This document shows positions 42,869 through 51,501 of a DNA stretch of 64,000 nucleotides, in pieces; position 1 is the stretch's first letter; the number at the start of each line of letters is the position of its first letter. Below the pieces are notes generated by a model, which was given only the letters and a program-made list of their open reading frames with translations, was not told where the DNA came from and ran no database searches. A program made the translations under genes and the position numbers. Source of the DNA: Paenibacillus roseus (lineage in GTDB: Bacteria > Bacillota > Bacilli > Paenibacillales > Paenibacillaceae); NCBI RefSeq assembly GCF_016424485.1, contig NZ_JAELUP010000103.1, positions 642,686-706,685 of the forward strand, given 5' to 3'.

Positions 42869-43588
42869 ATGGACCCCAAGTCCAAGGAGCAGTTTGTACA
42901 TTCGGTATTTGAGAGCATCGCTCCCAAGTATGATATGATGAATGATTTGATCAGCTTTCGCCGTCATAAGGCGTGGCGGAAATTTACGATGCAAAAGATG
43001 GAAATGCCGCAAGGCGCGACTGCGATTGACATCTGTTGCGGTACGTGCGACTGGACCATTTCCATGGCGGAGGCTAGCGGCAGCGGTGAAATAGTAGGCC
43101 TCGATTTCAGCGCGAATATGCTTGATATCGGTCAGCATAAGGTTGACAATCGCAGTATGAATCAGCAGATCAAGCTGGTGCAGGGAAATGCGATGGCGCT
43201 TCCTTTTGAGGACAACTGTTTCGATTACGCCACGATCGGCTTTGCGCTGAGAAATGTTCCCGATCTGGTTCAAGTGCTCAAGGAGATGGAGCGTGTTGTC
43301 AAACCGGGGGGCCAGGTGGTCTGTCTGGAGCTGTCCAAGCCTTCCTGGCAGCCGTTCAAGTCGATTTATTATTTTTATTTCCAAAAGGTTATGCCGCTGA
43401 TCGGCAAAGTGATCGCCAAGCGCTATGACCAGTATAAGTGGCTTCCCGAATCTCTGGTTAACTTCCCGGACATCAATCGGCTGGCTCAAATTTATAGGGA
43501 AATTGGATTGCGGCATGTTCAAGCCTACCCCTTCATGGGGGGAATTGCAGCGCTGCATATCGGAACGAAAGGATCGGATAGACCATGA
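42869..43588 (+). CDS. menG: Demethylmenaquinone methyltransferase (MenG/UbiE family)
   Basis: A 239-residue SAM-dependent methyltransferase that finishes menaquinone. The SAM motif is AIDICCGTCDWTISMAEA; the UbiE signatures YDMMNDLISFRRHKAWRK and GFALRNVPDLVQVLKEM are present. It sits between hepS and hepT, the B. subtilis order, four bases after hepS. In organisms that use the futalosine route, the same enzyme type acts at the last step. Confidence 0.94.
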   Translation: MDPKSKEQFVHSVFESIAPKYDMMNDLISFRRHKAWRKFTMQKMEMPQGATAIDICCGTCDWTISMAEASGSGEIVGLDFSANMLDIGQHKVDNRSMNQQIKLVQGNAMALPFEDNCFDYATIGFALRNVPDLVQVLKEMERVVKPGGQVVCLELSKPSWQPFKSIYYFYFQKVMPLIGKVIAKRYDQYKWLPESLVNFPDINRLAQIYREIGLRHVQAYPFMGGIAALHIGTKGSDRP

Positions 43589-44460
43589 TTCGCAAAATCG
43601 GCATTTTTCTTGAAATGATCAAATTCGAGCATAGTATTTTTGCATTGCCATTTGCTTTTGTCGGCGCCATTCTTGGCGCTGTTGTTTTGGAAAAACGTCT
43701 CCCCCTCTGGTCGGAAATCGGCTGGATTGTACTGGCTATGATTGGCGCGCGCAGCGCAGCCATGGGTCTGAACCGGCTGATCGACAAAGCGATCGACCTG
43801 CGCAATCCCCGGACGAAAACCCGGGCGCTCCCGGCAGGCTTGCTGAAATCAGGCGAGGTCGTTATTTTCATTGCGATTTCGTTTGTTTTGCTGTTTGCGG
43901 CTGCTTTCCGTCTTGATCCGCTATCGGTCAAGCTTCTTCCGCTGGCAGTATTTATGCTAGTCATTTACTCGTATACGAAACGTTTTACATGGCTGTGCCA
44001 CATCGTGCTCGGCTTAACGCTCGGACTTGCCCCGCTTGGCGGTTGGGTAGCCATTACCGGCCGAATTGATTTCACGGCGCTTCTTTTGTATGTGTCTGTG
44101 GCGCTGTGGACGGCAGGCTTTGATATTATTTACGCATGCCAGGATGCGGATTTTGACCGCGATGAGAAGCTTCACTCCATTCCGTCCCGGTTTGGCGTTG
44201 CCAAGTCGCTATGGATTGCAAGAATTTTTCATATGATTACGGCGGTTGGCTTTTTCACGTTGTTTGTGTTGACGGATTTAAGCTGGGGATACCTGGCGGG
44301 AACGATTATTGCGATCGCCATTTTGTTCTATGAGCATACGCTGGTCAAGCCTTACGATTTGAGCAAGCTCAACGTGGCGTTCTTTACAATGAATGGTGTG
44401 CTCAGCATGGTTATTTTCATCTTCACCTTGTTTGACCTGGTGGTGCTGCGCAAATGGTAA
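43585..44460 (+). CDS. UbiA family prenyltransferase (MqnP-like)
   Basis: A 291-residue polytopic membrane prenyltransferase. The two Asp-rich diphosphate-binding motifs are NRLIDKAIDLRNPRTK and DADFDRDEK. The start overlaps the menG stop by four bases. Next to mqnA it is the likely MqnP, which attaches the polyprenyl chain made by HepS/HepT to 1,4-dihydroxy-6-naphthoate. The MqnP assignment is inferred from context; 4-hydroxybenzoate specificity is unlikely in a Firmicute. Confidence 0.88.
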   Translation: MIRKIGIFLEMIKFEHSIFALPFAFVGAILGAVVLEKRLPLWSEIGWIVLAMIGARSAAMGLNRLIDKAIDLRNPRTKTRALPAGLLKSGEVVIFIAISFVLLFAAAFRLDPLSVKLLPLAVFMLVIYSYTKRFTWLCHIVLGLTLGLAPLGGWVAITGRIDFTALLLYVSVALWTAGFDIIYACQDADFDRDEKLHSIPSRFGVAKSLWIARIFHMITAVGFFTLFVLTDLSWGYLAGTIIAIAILFYEHTLVKPYDLSKLNVAFFTMNGVLSMVIFIFTLFDLVVLRKW

Positions 44461-45089
44461 GCCAGTCATCTGCAACTGCTGTGAAAAGATGGGCGGTCGG
44501 CATTACAGGAGCAAGCGGAGCCATTTATGGCATCCGTCTGTGCGAGGAACTGATGCGACAGCAAATCCATGTTCATTTGGTCATTTCAGAAGCGGGCTGG
44601 AGAGTACTTAAGGAAGAACTGGGGTGGGAGACAGCCAGGCGCCAGGATGCGCTGAGCGCCAGGTTCGCCAGTGAAATGGACAAGGGGCTGCTGACCTTCC
44701 ATCCCAATGCGGATATCGGGGCGACAATCGCCAGCGGCTCCTTCAGGATGGAAGGAATGGTCGTCATTCCGTGTTCAATGGGCTCGCTGTCTTCGATTGC
44801 CAGCGGCGCATCGAACAACTTGCTTACCCGGGCTGCGGATGTGGCGCTTAAGGAAGGGCGGCAGCTGCTGCTTGTCCCGAGAGAGACCCCTCTACATGCC
44901 ATTCATCTGGAAAATATGCTGAAGCTGGCCCGCCTTGGTGTGCGAATGATCCCTGCCATGCCTGCTTTTTATTATCAGCCTTCCTCGATGGATGAAATGA
45001 TTAATTTTATGGTAGGCAAGGTGATGGACAATATGAATCTGGATCATGATCTTTACAGAAGATGGGGGGACGCTCATAATGGAAACTAG
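44454..45089 (+). CDS. ubiX: UbiX family flavin prenyltransferase
   Basis: A 211-residue flavoprotein that makes prenylated FMN, the cofactor of UbiD-type decarboxylases. Motifs: GITGASGAIYGIRL, PCSMGSLSSIASGASNNLLT, and the catalytic segment RETPLHAIHLENMLKLARLG. In the futalosine pathway a UbiD-like decarboxylase follows prenylation, which explains its place here, though no ubiD homologue lies in the window. It overlaps the previous gene by seven bases and mqnA by 11. Confidence 0.9.
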   Translation: MVSQSSATAVKRWAVGITGASGAIYGIRLCEELMRQQIHVHLVISEAGWRVLKEELGWETARRQDALSARFASEMDKGLLTFHPNADIGATIASGSFRMEGMVVIPCSMGSLSSIASGASNNLLTRAADVALKEGRQLLLVPRETPLHAIHLENMLKLARLGVRMIPAMPAFYYQPSSMDEMINFMVGKVMDNMNLDHDLYRRWGDAHNGN

Positions 45090-45930
45090 CCGTCCTTTTC
45101 GTCTAGGCCGGATTGATTACGCCAACGCATGGCCTATTTTTCATTATTTCGGCGATATGGGCGGGGTAGAGGTAGTGTCCGAACTCCCCAGCAGTTTGAA
45201 TCAGGCCCTGTTCGCAGAAGAACTGGACATGTCGGCGATATCGTCATTTTCTTACGCGCAAAATGCCGACAACTATTTGATTTTGCCGGATCTTTCTGTT
45301 AGCAGCCCAAGAAGGGTCAACTCCATCCTGCTGTTTTTGAAGAAGCCGCTGGAACATGTGCTCAGAGGAAAAATCGCCGTGACCAACACATCGGCGACAT
45401 CCGTCAATCTATTAAAAATGATTATGAAGCGTTATTATGAAGCTTCGCCAGCCTATGTTACACAGCCTCCTTCTTTGGAGGCGATGCTGGCGGATTCGGA
45501 TGCGGCGTTGCTCATTGGAGATCATGCGATTAAAGCTTCTTGGGAAAACTCCCGCTATGAAGTGCTTGATCTTGGAGAGTTGTGGCGCAACTGGACAGGC
45601 TACGGCATGACTTTTGCGCTTGTTGCTGTTCGCAAGTCGGCAGCGCTCGCGGCGCCAGCCACGTTAGCCAGAGTGTATCAAGCTTTGTGGGAGAGCAAGC
45701 AGCGCAGCCTGGTTAATTTGGAACCGCTTGTCCGCAAGGCCTGCACCTTAATTGGAGGAACAGCAGATTATTGGTACCGGTATTTCACCGAGCTCAACTA
45801 TGATTTTGGGCCGGCCCAGCAAGCGGGCTTGCAGCTTTATTTCAATCTTGCCAACGAGCTTGAGCTGTTGCCGCATAAGGTCGAAATGGAATATTGGACA
45901 AATCCTTCTGCTGTACAGGTGAATGAATGA
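45079..45930 (+). CDS. mqnA: Chorismate dehydratase MqnA
   Basis: A 283-residue enzyme of the MqnA/MqnD family that dehydrates chorismate to 3-enolpyruvyl-benzoate, the first committed step of the futalosine route to menaquinone. The periplasmic-binding-protein-like fold shows FRLGRIDYANAWPIFHYF, MSAISSFSYA, VTNTSATSVNLLKM, and the YGMTFALVAVRK region. The ATG at 45079 (GGGGGGA upstream) gives the usual N-terminus; an ATG 33 bases earlier in frame is less likely. It shows that this organism uses the futalosine pathway. Confidence 0.92.
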   Translation: METSRPFRLGRIDYANAWPIFHYFGDMGGVEVVSELPSSLNQALFAEELDMSAISSFSYAQNADNYLILPDLSVSSPRRVNSILLFLKKPLEHVLRGKIAVTNTSATSVNLLKMIMKRYYEASPAYVTQPPSLEAMLADSDAALLIGDHAIKASWENSRYEVLDLGELWRNWTGYGMTFALVAVRKSAALAAPATLARVYQALWESKQRSLVNLEPLVRKACTLIGGTADYWYRYFTELNYDFGPAQQAGLQLYFNLANELELLPHKVEMEYWTNPSAVQVNE

Positions 45931-46901
45931 GACTATTGGACTTGTATGCGAAAATGAAACATGATTTAAATGTCATTGAGAGTGAATTGGAAGCGACCAT
46001 GACGTCGGACCATGCGCTGCTCAGTGAGACATCCTTGCATTTGCTCAAAGCAGGAGGCAAACGGATTCGACCTGTTTTTGTACTGCTGGCCGGTAAATTC
46101 GGGAACTACAACCTGGATGAGCTGAAAAAGGTTGCGGTTGCTCTTGAGCTAATCCATATGGCATCGCTTGTACATGATGATGTCATTGACGATGCGGATA
46201 CGCGCAGAGGACAGTTGACCGTGAAGTCCAGGTGGGATAACCGGATTGCCATGTACACGGGCGATTACATTCATGCCAAAGCTTTGCTGACCATTACGGA
46301 TTTGCAAGTCCCGCAAGTTCACCAGGTTTTATCCAAAGCAATGGTGCAAATGTGCATCGGCGAGATGGAACAGATTCGGGATTTTTTCAATACAAGACAG
46401 ACAGTGCGCAATTACTTCCTGCGCATCCGGCGCAAAACGGCGCTGCTGATTGCGATCAGTTGCCAGCTTGGGGCAATTGCGGCAGGATGCAGCAATACGA
46501 CTGCACAGAATCTGTACCGTTTCGGTTATAATGTAGGCATGGCCTTCCAAATTGGTGATGATCTTCTGGACCTTTGCGGTACCGAGAAGCAGATCGGCAA
46601 ACCGCCGGGATCGGATATCAGGCAAGGGAATATTACGCTTCCCGTATTGTTTGCTCTGGAAGATCCGGAAGTAGCAGATTCCTTGCTGCCCGAAATTGAA
46701 CGGATTCGCAATACCGAGGGTCAGGCGGGAACAGTGCGGGCGCTGGAACTGATCAAGCAAAGCAGCGGCATTGCCCGCGCTGAAGAACTGGCAGAACGCT
46801 ATATCGCCAAGGCTGTCCGCGCTTTGGAGGAACTTCCGACTATTTCGGCCAAGAAAAATCTGACCGACATTGCCGGGTTTATCGCTAAACGAAACTATTA
46901 G
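45927..46901 (+). CDS. hepT: Heptaprenyl diphosphate synthase component 2 (polyprenyl synthetase)
   Basis: A 324-residue trans-prenyltransferase, catalytic subunit of the HepS/HepT enzyme. First Asp-rich motif LVHDDVIDDADTRRG, second QIGDDLLDLCG, and the KAGGKRIRPVF substrate region are all present. It starts in the four-base overlap with mqnA. The chain length (C35) is assigned from the presence of hepS in the same cluster. Confidence 0.93.
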   Translation: MRLLDLYAKMKHDLNVIESELEATMTSDHALLSETSLHLLKAGGKRIRPVFVLLAGKFGNYNLDELKKVAVALELIHMASLVHDDVIDDADTRRGQLTVKSRWDNRIAMYTGDYIHAKALLTITDLQVPQVHQVLSKAMVQMCIGEMEQIRDFFNTRQTVRNYFLRIRRKTALLIAISCQLGAIAAGCSNTTAQNLYRFGYNVGMAFQIGDDLLDLCGTEKQIGKPPGSDIRQGNITLPVLFALEDPEVADSLLPEIERIRNTEGQAGTVRALELIKQSSGIARAEELAERYIAKAVRALEELPTISAKKNLTDIAGFIAKRNY

Positions 46902-46914
46902 AGGCAGGGGAATA

Positions 46915-47361
46915 ATGATGGAACAAACCTTTCTAATGATCAAGCCTGATGGTGTCCAGCGAGGTCTTATCGGTGAAATTGTGAGCCGCTTCGAGAAGAA
47001 GGGACTGCAGCTTTGCGCTGCCAAGTTTATTCAGATCAATGAAGAATTGGCGGAGCTTCACTATGCGGAGCATGAGGGCAAGCCATTTTATCCGCCGCTC
47101 ATCGAATTCATTCTGTCAGGTCCAGTCTTTGCAATGGTCTGGAAAGGGGATCAGGCAATCGGATTGACGAGAGCACTCATAGGCAAGACAGATGCTCTGG
47201 CCGCCGCGCCTGGGACGATTCGCTCCGATTACGGTGTACATACGAATTTCAATTTGATTCACGGCTCCGATTCCGTAGAAAGCGCCGAGCGCGAAATCGC
47301 GCTCTACTTCAAGCCGGAAGAGCTGCTGGATTACGAGCATACAATTCAGCGCTGGATTTAA
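46915..47361 (+). CDS. ndk: Nucleoside diphosphate kinase
   Basis: A 148-residue enzyme that balances nucleoside triphosphate pools. The N-terminus MEQTFLMIKPDGVQRGLIG is typical. The active-site His is in NLIHGSDS, and substrate residues appear in the GPVFAMVWKGD region. The ATG at 46915 has AGGCAGGGG just upstream; an in-frame ATG 45 bases earlier lies inside hepT and is rejected. The order hepT-ndk-cheR is that of B. subtilis. Confidence 0.95.
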   Translation: MMEQTFLMIKPDGVQRGLIGEIVSRFEKKGLQLCAAKFIQINEELAELHYAEHEGKPFYPPLIEFILSGPVFAMVWKGDQAIGLTRALIGKTDALAAAPGTIRSDYGVHTNFNLIHGSDSVESAEREIALYFKPEELLDYEHTIQRWI

Positions 47362-47412
47362 TTACAGTCATGCCGCCTTTCGTCAAGGGGCAAGCTCGAG
47401 GGGGAAGCGCAT

Positions 47413-48189
47413 GTGGAGGATCAGGACTTCGCATTATTTATCGCACGCATAAAAGAAAAAACAGCGATTGATTTATCACAGTACAAGGAAGCCCAGATGA
47501 AGCGGAGACTGACAACGCTGCGCATGAAGCACGGATACACGACCTTCAAAGCATACTGGGATGCGCTGAATTCGACGCCCAGGCTGCTTGATGAGTTTCT
47601 GGACCGTATGACCATCAATGTATCGGAGTTTTGGCGGAATCCGACTCGCTGGGCAGCGCTGGAGAAGCGCTTCCTGCCGGAAATTTTGAAAGAGAACCGC
47701 AATCCGAAAATTTGGAGCGCGGCCTGTTCCACCGGTGAGGAGCCCTATACGATTGCCATGATCCTGGACAAGCTCGGGGCTTTGGAGCGGAGCAGCCTGC
47801 TGGCTACTGATCTTGACGCGGGCGTCCTTGCCAAGGCGGCGAATGGGGAATATCTTGATCGCTCGCTTAAGGACGTGCCCAAGGGCTATATCGAGTATTT
47901 CAACCAACGCAGTAACAACTTCATCGTCTCTGATAAGTTGAAGCGGGCTATCCGCTTCAAACAGCATAATTTGCTCCATGACCGGTTCGAAGGCCCGTTT
48001 GACCTTATCGTGTGCCGGAATGTGATGATCTATTTTACTGATGAAGCCAAACAGGTATTATATCATAATTTTGCCAAGGCGCTTCGTCCGGGCGGCCTGC
48101 TTTTCGTAGGCAGCACGGAGCAGATTTTCTCACCATCCCAATACGATTTGGAGACGGTGGAGACTTTTTTCTATCGACGTACCCCATAG
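47413..48189 (+). CDS. cheR: Chemotaxis protein methyltransferase CheR
   Basis: A 258-residue enzyme that methylates glutamates of chemoreceptors with SAM. The small N-terminal domain (about residues 1-70) precedes the SAM-binding domain with WSAACSTGEEPYTIAMIL, ATDLDAGVLAKAANGEY, and LIVCRNVMIYF. The GTG start at 47413 has GGGGGAAG upstream. No other chemotaxis gene is present here, but the isolated ndk-cheR-aro order is conserved in Bacillus. Confidence 0.94.
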   Translation: MEDQDFALFIARIKEKTAIDLSQYKEAQMKRRLTTLRMKHGYTTFKAYWDALNSTPRLLDEFLDRMTINVSEFWRNPTRWAALEKRFLPEILKENRNPKIWSAACSTGEEPYTIAMILDKLGALERSSLLATDLDAGVLAKAANGEYLDRSLKDVPKGYIEYFNQRSNNFIVSDKLKRAIRFKQHNLLHDRFEGPFDLIVCRNVMIYFTDEAKQVLYHNFAKALRPGGLLFVGSTEQIFSPSQYDLETVETFFYRRTP

Positions 48190-48261
48190 CTGCTGGACAA
48201 GGTATATTCATTTCCAGATTCTCCAATACTAAGCGGCAAACGGCTAAGATGGAGGATCGCA

Positions 48262-48429
48262 ATGGACAAACGCAAAGTGGTAGCCGCTTATCGCTGCGGC
48301 TTCATCACCTTACAGGAATGTGCGCAAATATTAGGCCTTGACAGCCTGCAAGTGAAGGGCATTATGGAACACCCGGACCTCGCAGGATCAGGCAAGAGTC
48401 TGAACAAACAGCAGACGGTGAGCAGTTGA
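48262..48429 (+). CDS. Short hypothetical protein, possible helix-turn-helix
   Basis: A 55-residue protein, MDKRKVVAAYRCGFITLQEC at the start, continuing with a short AQILGLDS segment that looks like a helix-turn-helix. The GGAGG site six bases before the ATG is very good, which makes a real gene likely despite its size. It stands between cheR and aroC. The function is unknown. Confidence 0.7.
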   Translation: MDKRKVVAAYRCGFITLQECAQILGLDSLQVKGIMEHPDLAGSGKSLNKQQTVSS

Positions 48430-48460
48430 CGCTGTCTATTTTCAACTGCTTTTTCCAACC

Positions 48461-48510
48461 GAGGGGTATTTTCCAATGGGCGAGATTTTGCCTGGCGGAA
48501 GATACCCCTC
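48461..48510 (+). promoter_or_regulatory. 14-bp inverted repeat upstream of the aroC promoter
   Basis: GAGGGGTATTTTCC (48461-48474) pairs with GGAAGATACCCCTC (48497-48510), 13 of 14 as Watson-Crick pairs and one G-T. No T-run follows, and the 3' arm ends five bases before the aroC -35. It may be an operator or a terminator-like element for the short gene upstream. Confidence 0.5.
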
Positions 48511-48514
48511 ATTC

Positions 48515-48543
48515 TTGTCAATCACGAAGGCATATACTATAAT
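48515..48543 (+). promoter_or_regulatory. Promoter of the aroC-aroB-aroH unit
   Basis: TTGTCA (48515-48520), 17-base spacer, perfect TATAAT (48538-48543), 44 bases before the aroC start. Confidence 0.8.
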
Positions 48544-48586
48544 GAGCAAAGATATTTAGGGCGTTACAGTTGAAGGAGGAACCAAG

Positions 48587-49756
48587 TTGAGCTTACGTTA
48601 TTTGACCGCCGGTGAGACACACGGGCCACAGCTTACCGCAATTATAGAAGGCTTGCCTAGCAACCTGACCCTTGATTTCGAAGAATTGAATTTTCAGCTT
48701 CAACGCCGCCAGAAAGGACACGGACGCGGACGTCGTATGCAAATTGAAAAGGATACGGCGCAAATCGCAGGCGGTGTCCGTCATGGCAGAACAACCGGAG
48801 CGCCTGTTGCCGTGGTTGTTGCCAACAATGACTGGAAGCACTGGACGTCCGTCATGAACATCGAGCCGATCGAAGGCAGTGACGAGGAGAAGCGCCGGGT
48901 GCACCGTCCGCGTCCAGGTCATGCTGATTTGAATGGCGGATTGAAGTATGATCTGAAGGACTTGCGCAACGTGCTTGAGCGTTCCAGCGCGCGGGAGACG
49001 GCTGCACGTGTCGCTGTCGGCGCTGTAGCCAGACAGTTGCTTGCCGAATTCGGCATCAAGGTTGCCGGTCAGGTCATTCGTATCGGTGAGATTCAAGCTC
49101 CGCCTAACCAACTTCCGATCGATGAGCTGATTGAGCGAACGGAGCAGTCCTCCGTTCGTGTCGTTGACAAGGAAACAGAGGAGAAAATGACCGCTTACAT
49201 CGATCAAATCAAAGCCGAAGGCGATTCCATCGGCGGAATTGTGGAATGCATTATCGAAGGCGTGCCTGTAGGACTTGGAAGCCATGTCCAGTGGGACCGC
49301 AAGCTGGATGCCCGCATAGCGCAGGCCGTTGTATCCATCAATGCATTCAAGGGCTGCGAGATCGGGATCGGCTTTGAAGCGGCTCAACTGAGAGGCTCCC
49401 AGGTTCATGATGAAATTTTGTACAATGAGGAGCGCGGCTACCATCGTGCAACGAATCGTCTTGGCGGCTTTGAGGGCGGCATGACCAATGGCGAACAAAT
49501 CGTTGTGCGTGGTGTTATGAAGCCTATTCCGACCCTTTACAAGCCTCTGCGCAGTGTGGATATCGATACGAAAGAGCCGTTCACAGCTCAGGTTGAGCGT
49601 TCGGATAGCTGTGCTGTTCCTGCTGCCAGCGTCGTTATGGAGCATGTAGTGGCCTGGGAGGTTGCCCGTGCGTTTCTGGAGAAATTCGGCGGTGACTCGA
49701 TTGAAGAAATCCGTGCGAATCTGAATCATTACCTTGAGCAAGTGGGGCGGTACTAG
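48587..49756 (+). CDS. aroC: Chorismate synthase
   Basis: A 389-residue FMN-dependent enzyme that makes chorismate from EPSP. Signatures: GETHGPQLTAIIEG near the N-terminus, RPGHADLNGGLKYDL, and RSSARETAARVAVGAVA. The symbol follows E. coli; in B. subtilis this gene is aroF. TTG start with GGAGGAACC upstream. The stop abuts the aroB start codon. Confidence 0.96.
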   Translation: MSLRYLTAGETHGPQLTAIIEGLPSNLTLDFEELNFQLQRRQKGHGRGRRMQIEKDTAQIAGGVRHGRTTGAPVAVVVANNDWKHWTSVMNIEPIEGSDEEKRRVHRPRPGHADLNGGLKYDLKDLRNVLERSSARETAARVAVGAVARQLLAEFGIKVAGQVIRIGEIQAPPNQLPIDELIERTEQSSVRVVDKETEEKMTAYIDQIKAEGDSIGGIVECIIEGVPVGLGSHVQWDRKLDARIAQAVVSINAFKGCEIGIGFEAAQLRGSQVHDEILYNEERGYHRATNRLGGFEGGMTNGEQIVVRGVMKPIPTLYKPLRSVDIDTKEPFTAQVERSDSCAVPAASVVMEHVVAWEVARAFLEKFGGDSIEEIRANLNHYLEQVGRY

Positions 49757-50851
49757 ATGAGAGAGCTGACGATAGATTTGGGCGACCGCTCGTACCCGAT
49801 TTATATCGGGGAAGGTCTTCTGGACCAAATTGCTTCTTATTTCGACAAGCATGGTTTAAGCAAAAAATCTCCGCTGTTCATCGTATCGGATTCCAATGTT
49901 GCCCCTAGATTTTTGCCTAAGGTACAGCAAAAGCTGGAGGAGGGCGGTTACCGTGTCGTAACGGCAGTCGTCCCTTCCGGGGAATCCTCCAAGTCGCTGG
50001 CGCAGTTCGAGCAACTGATTACAGAAGCGTTGCAGGCGGGGTTGGATCGCAATTCGGCGGTTATTGCCTTGGGTGGCGGTGTTGTGGGTGATCTGGCAGG
50101 CTATGTGGCAGCGGCCTACATGAGAGGCATTCGTTTCATCCAGATTCCTACAACGATTTTGGCGCATGACAGCAGTGTTGGCGGCAAGGTAGCCGTGAAT
50201 CATCCGCTGGCGAAGAACATTATCGGCGCTTTTCATCAGCCGGAAATGGTGTTCTATGACTTGGCTACACTTCAGACACTGCCGGAGAGAGAAGTCAAGA
50301 GCGGCCTTGCCGAGGTTGTCAAGCACGGTCTGATTTGGGATACGGAATTCGTGGACTGGATTGATGCCCATGCAGACAAGCTGCTGGCTCTGGACGCGGA
50401 AGCACTGGGCTACGCCCTGTACAAAGGCTGCAGCGTCAAGGCAGCGGTTGTATCGCAGGATGAGCGCGAGAATGATCTGCGCGCGATTCTGAATCTGGGG
50501 CATACCATCGGCCATGCGCTGGAGGCAGTCGCTAACTATAATGAGCTTCAGCATGGTGAAGCGATTTCGATCGGGATGGTCGGCTCGGCGATCCTCGGCG
50601 TAGAACTGGGGGCTCCCCAAGAGGTGTATGAAGTGACCAAGCGTGTTCTCCAGCGGTGCGGGCTTCCGGTGAGACTGCCTGAACATCTGGACACGGATGA
50701 GATTATGGAAGCGATGATGCATGACAAGAAGTTCAAGGAAGGCCATATGGTCTACATTATCCCGACAGCGATCGGCAAGGTGGAAATCAACAAGGCGATG
50801 TCTGCCGAGAGAGTCCGGGCAGTTGTCGAGCAATTGAAGAAGGAGGGGTGA
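49757..50851 (+). CDS. aroB: 3-dehydroquinate synthase
   Basis: A 364-residue NAD- and metal-dependent enzyme converting DAHP to 3-dehydroquinate. Motifs: ALGGGVVGDLAGYVAAAYMR (NAD site), SSVGGKVAVNHPLAKN, LAEVVKHGLIWD, and metal ligands in NLGHTIGHALE. It starts directly after the aroC stop. The enzymes between dehydroquinate and EPSP are not in this window. Confidence 0.96.
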   Translation: MRELTIDLGDRSYPIYIGEGLLDQIASYFDKHGLSKKSPLFIVSDSNVAPRFLPKVQQKLEEGGYRVVTAVVPSGESSKSLAQFEQLITEALQAGLDRNSAVIALGGGVVGDLAGYVAAAYMRGIRFIQIPTTILAHDSSVGGKVAVNHPLAKNIIGAFHQPEMVFYDLATLQTLPEREVKSGLAEVVKHGLIWDTEFVDWIDAHADKLLALDAEALGYALYKGCSVKAAVVSQDERENDLRAILNLGHTIGHALEAVANYNELQHGEAISIGMVGSAILGVELGAPQEVYEVTKRVLQRCGLPVRLPEHLDTDEIMEAMMHDKKFKEGHMVYIIPTAIGKVEINKAMSAERVRAVVEQLKKEG

Positions 50852-50858
50852 TCCGCAA

Positions 50859-51227
50859 ATGGGTGTTCGCGGTATACGGGGAGCGACAACGGTAGAGCAG
50901 AACGAAGAGACGGTCATTCTACAGGCCACAAGCGATCTGCTAAAGGAAATTGTGAAAGAAAATCAGATTATCCCTGATGATATATGCAGCATCTGGATTA
51001 CAGTGACGCATGATTTGGATGCGACGTTCCCGGCGAAGGTCATTCGCGAAATGGCAGGATGGGAGCTTGTTCCCCTCATGTGCTCGCTGGAAGTACCGGT
51101 AAAAGGTAGCCTGGAGAAATGTATCCGGTTTATGGTTCATGTCAATACAGACAAGAAGCAAGGCGAAATTCGCCATATCTATTTGGGCAGAGCGCAGGCG
51201 CTTCGTCCTGATTTCAGTGCCAAATAA
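50859..51227 (+). CDS. aroH: Chorismate mutase, AroH type
   Basis: A 122-residue monofunctional chorismate mutase that makes prephenate. The trimeric AroH fold is recognised from MGVRGIRGATTVEQNEET at the start, the WITVTHDLDATFPAKVIRE segment, and VKGSLEKCIRFMVHVN. AAGGAGGGG precedes the ATG. It closes the aroC-aroB-aroH unit just before the trp leader; its product feeds TyrA downstream. Confidence 0.96.
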   Translation: MGVRGIRGATTVEQNEETVILQATSDLLKEIVKENQIIPDDICSIWITVTHDLDATFPAKVIREMAGWELVPLMCSLEVPVKGSLEKCIRFMVHVNTDKKQGEIRHIYLGRAQALRPDFSAK

Positions 51228-51292
51228 ACCGTTAAATCGGATTGCAGAGGAAAGTCTTGGTTATTTACTTTAGCCCTTTGCAGCAATAACAG

Positions 51293-51322
51293 TTGACGAT
51301 TTTTAACTGGATGTTGTATAGT
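51293..51322 (+). promoter_or_regulatory. Promoter of the trp operon
   Basis: TTGACG (51293-51298) and TATAGT (51317-51322), 18 bases apart. A second TATAAT at 51340-51345 lacks a good -35. Confidence 0.65.
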
Positions 51323-51355
51323 GATATCATAATTTGTTCTATAATCGACAAGATT

Positions 51356-51430
51356 GAAGGCTGAAGAAGCCTTCGTTCACCGCGGCGATCGTTTGCTGTC
51401 AGAGGATGGTGAAGGCCGCCCGCCGGTGAA
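51356..51430 (+). promoter_or_regulatory. 5' stem-loops of the trp leader
   Basis: GAAGGCT / AGCCTTC (51356-51374) is followed by a longer structure closed by TTCACCG (51376-51382) and CGGTGAA (51424-51430). The second ends exactly where the TRAP target begins. B. subtilis also has a 5' stem-loop that assists TRAP. Confidence 0.6.
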
Positions 51431-51486
51431 TAGAGATATAAAGTAGCAAGAGTAGATGAGACGAGCTGAGAGAGTTGAGGGAATAG
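51431..51486 (+). promoter_or_regulatory. TRAP binding site in the trp leader
   Basis: About ten UAG/GAG triplets in 56 bases: 51431, 51444, 51450, 51453, 51458, 51463, 51468, 51472, 51477, and 51484. The central ones are separated by exactly two bases. This is the hallmark of a TRAP target. With excess Trp, the MtrB ring should wrap this RNA and favour the terminator at 51602. Confidence 0.9.
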
Positions 51487-51501
51487 CAACACTGTCTTTG
51501 G

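Noticed and set aside
42869..43588. MenG SAM motif reading CCGTCDW was considered as a damaged active site
   Set aside because: This position varies in Firmicute MenG proteins, and the rest of the motif is intact.
48593..49852. A 419-codon minus-strand reading frame opposite aroC
   Set aside because: It overlaps a fully conserved chorismate synthase gene, and its product shows no domain.
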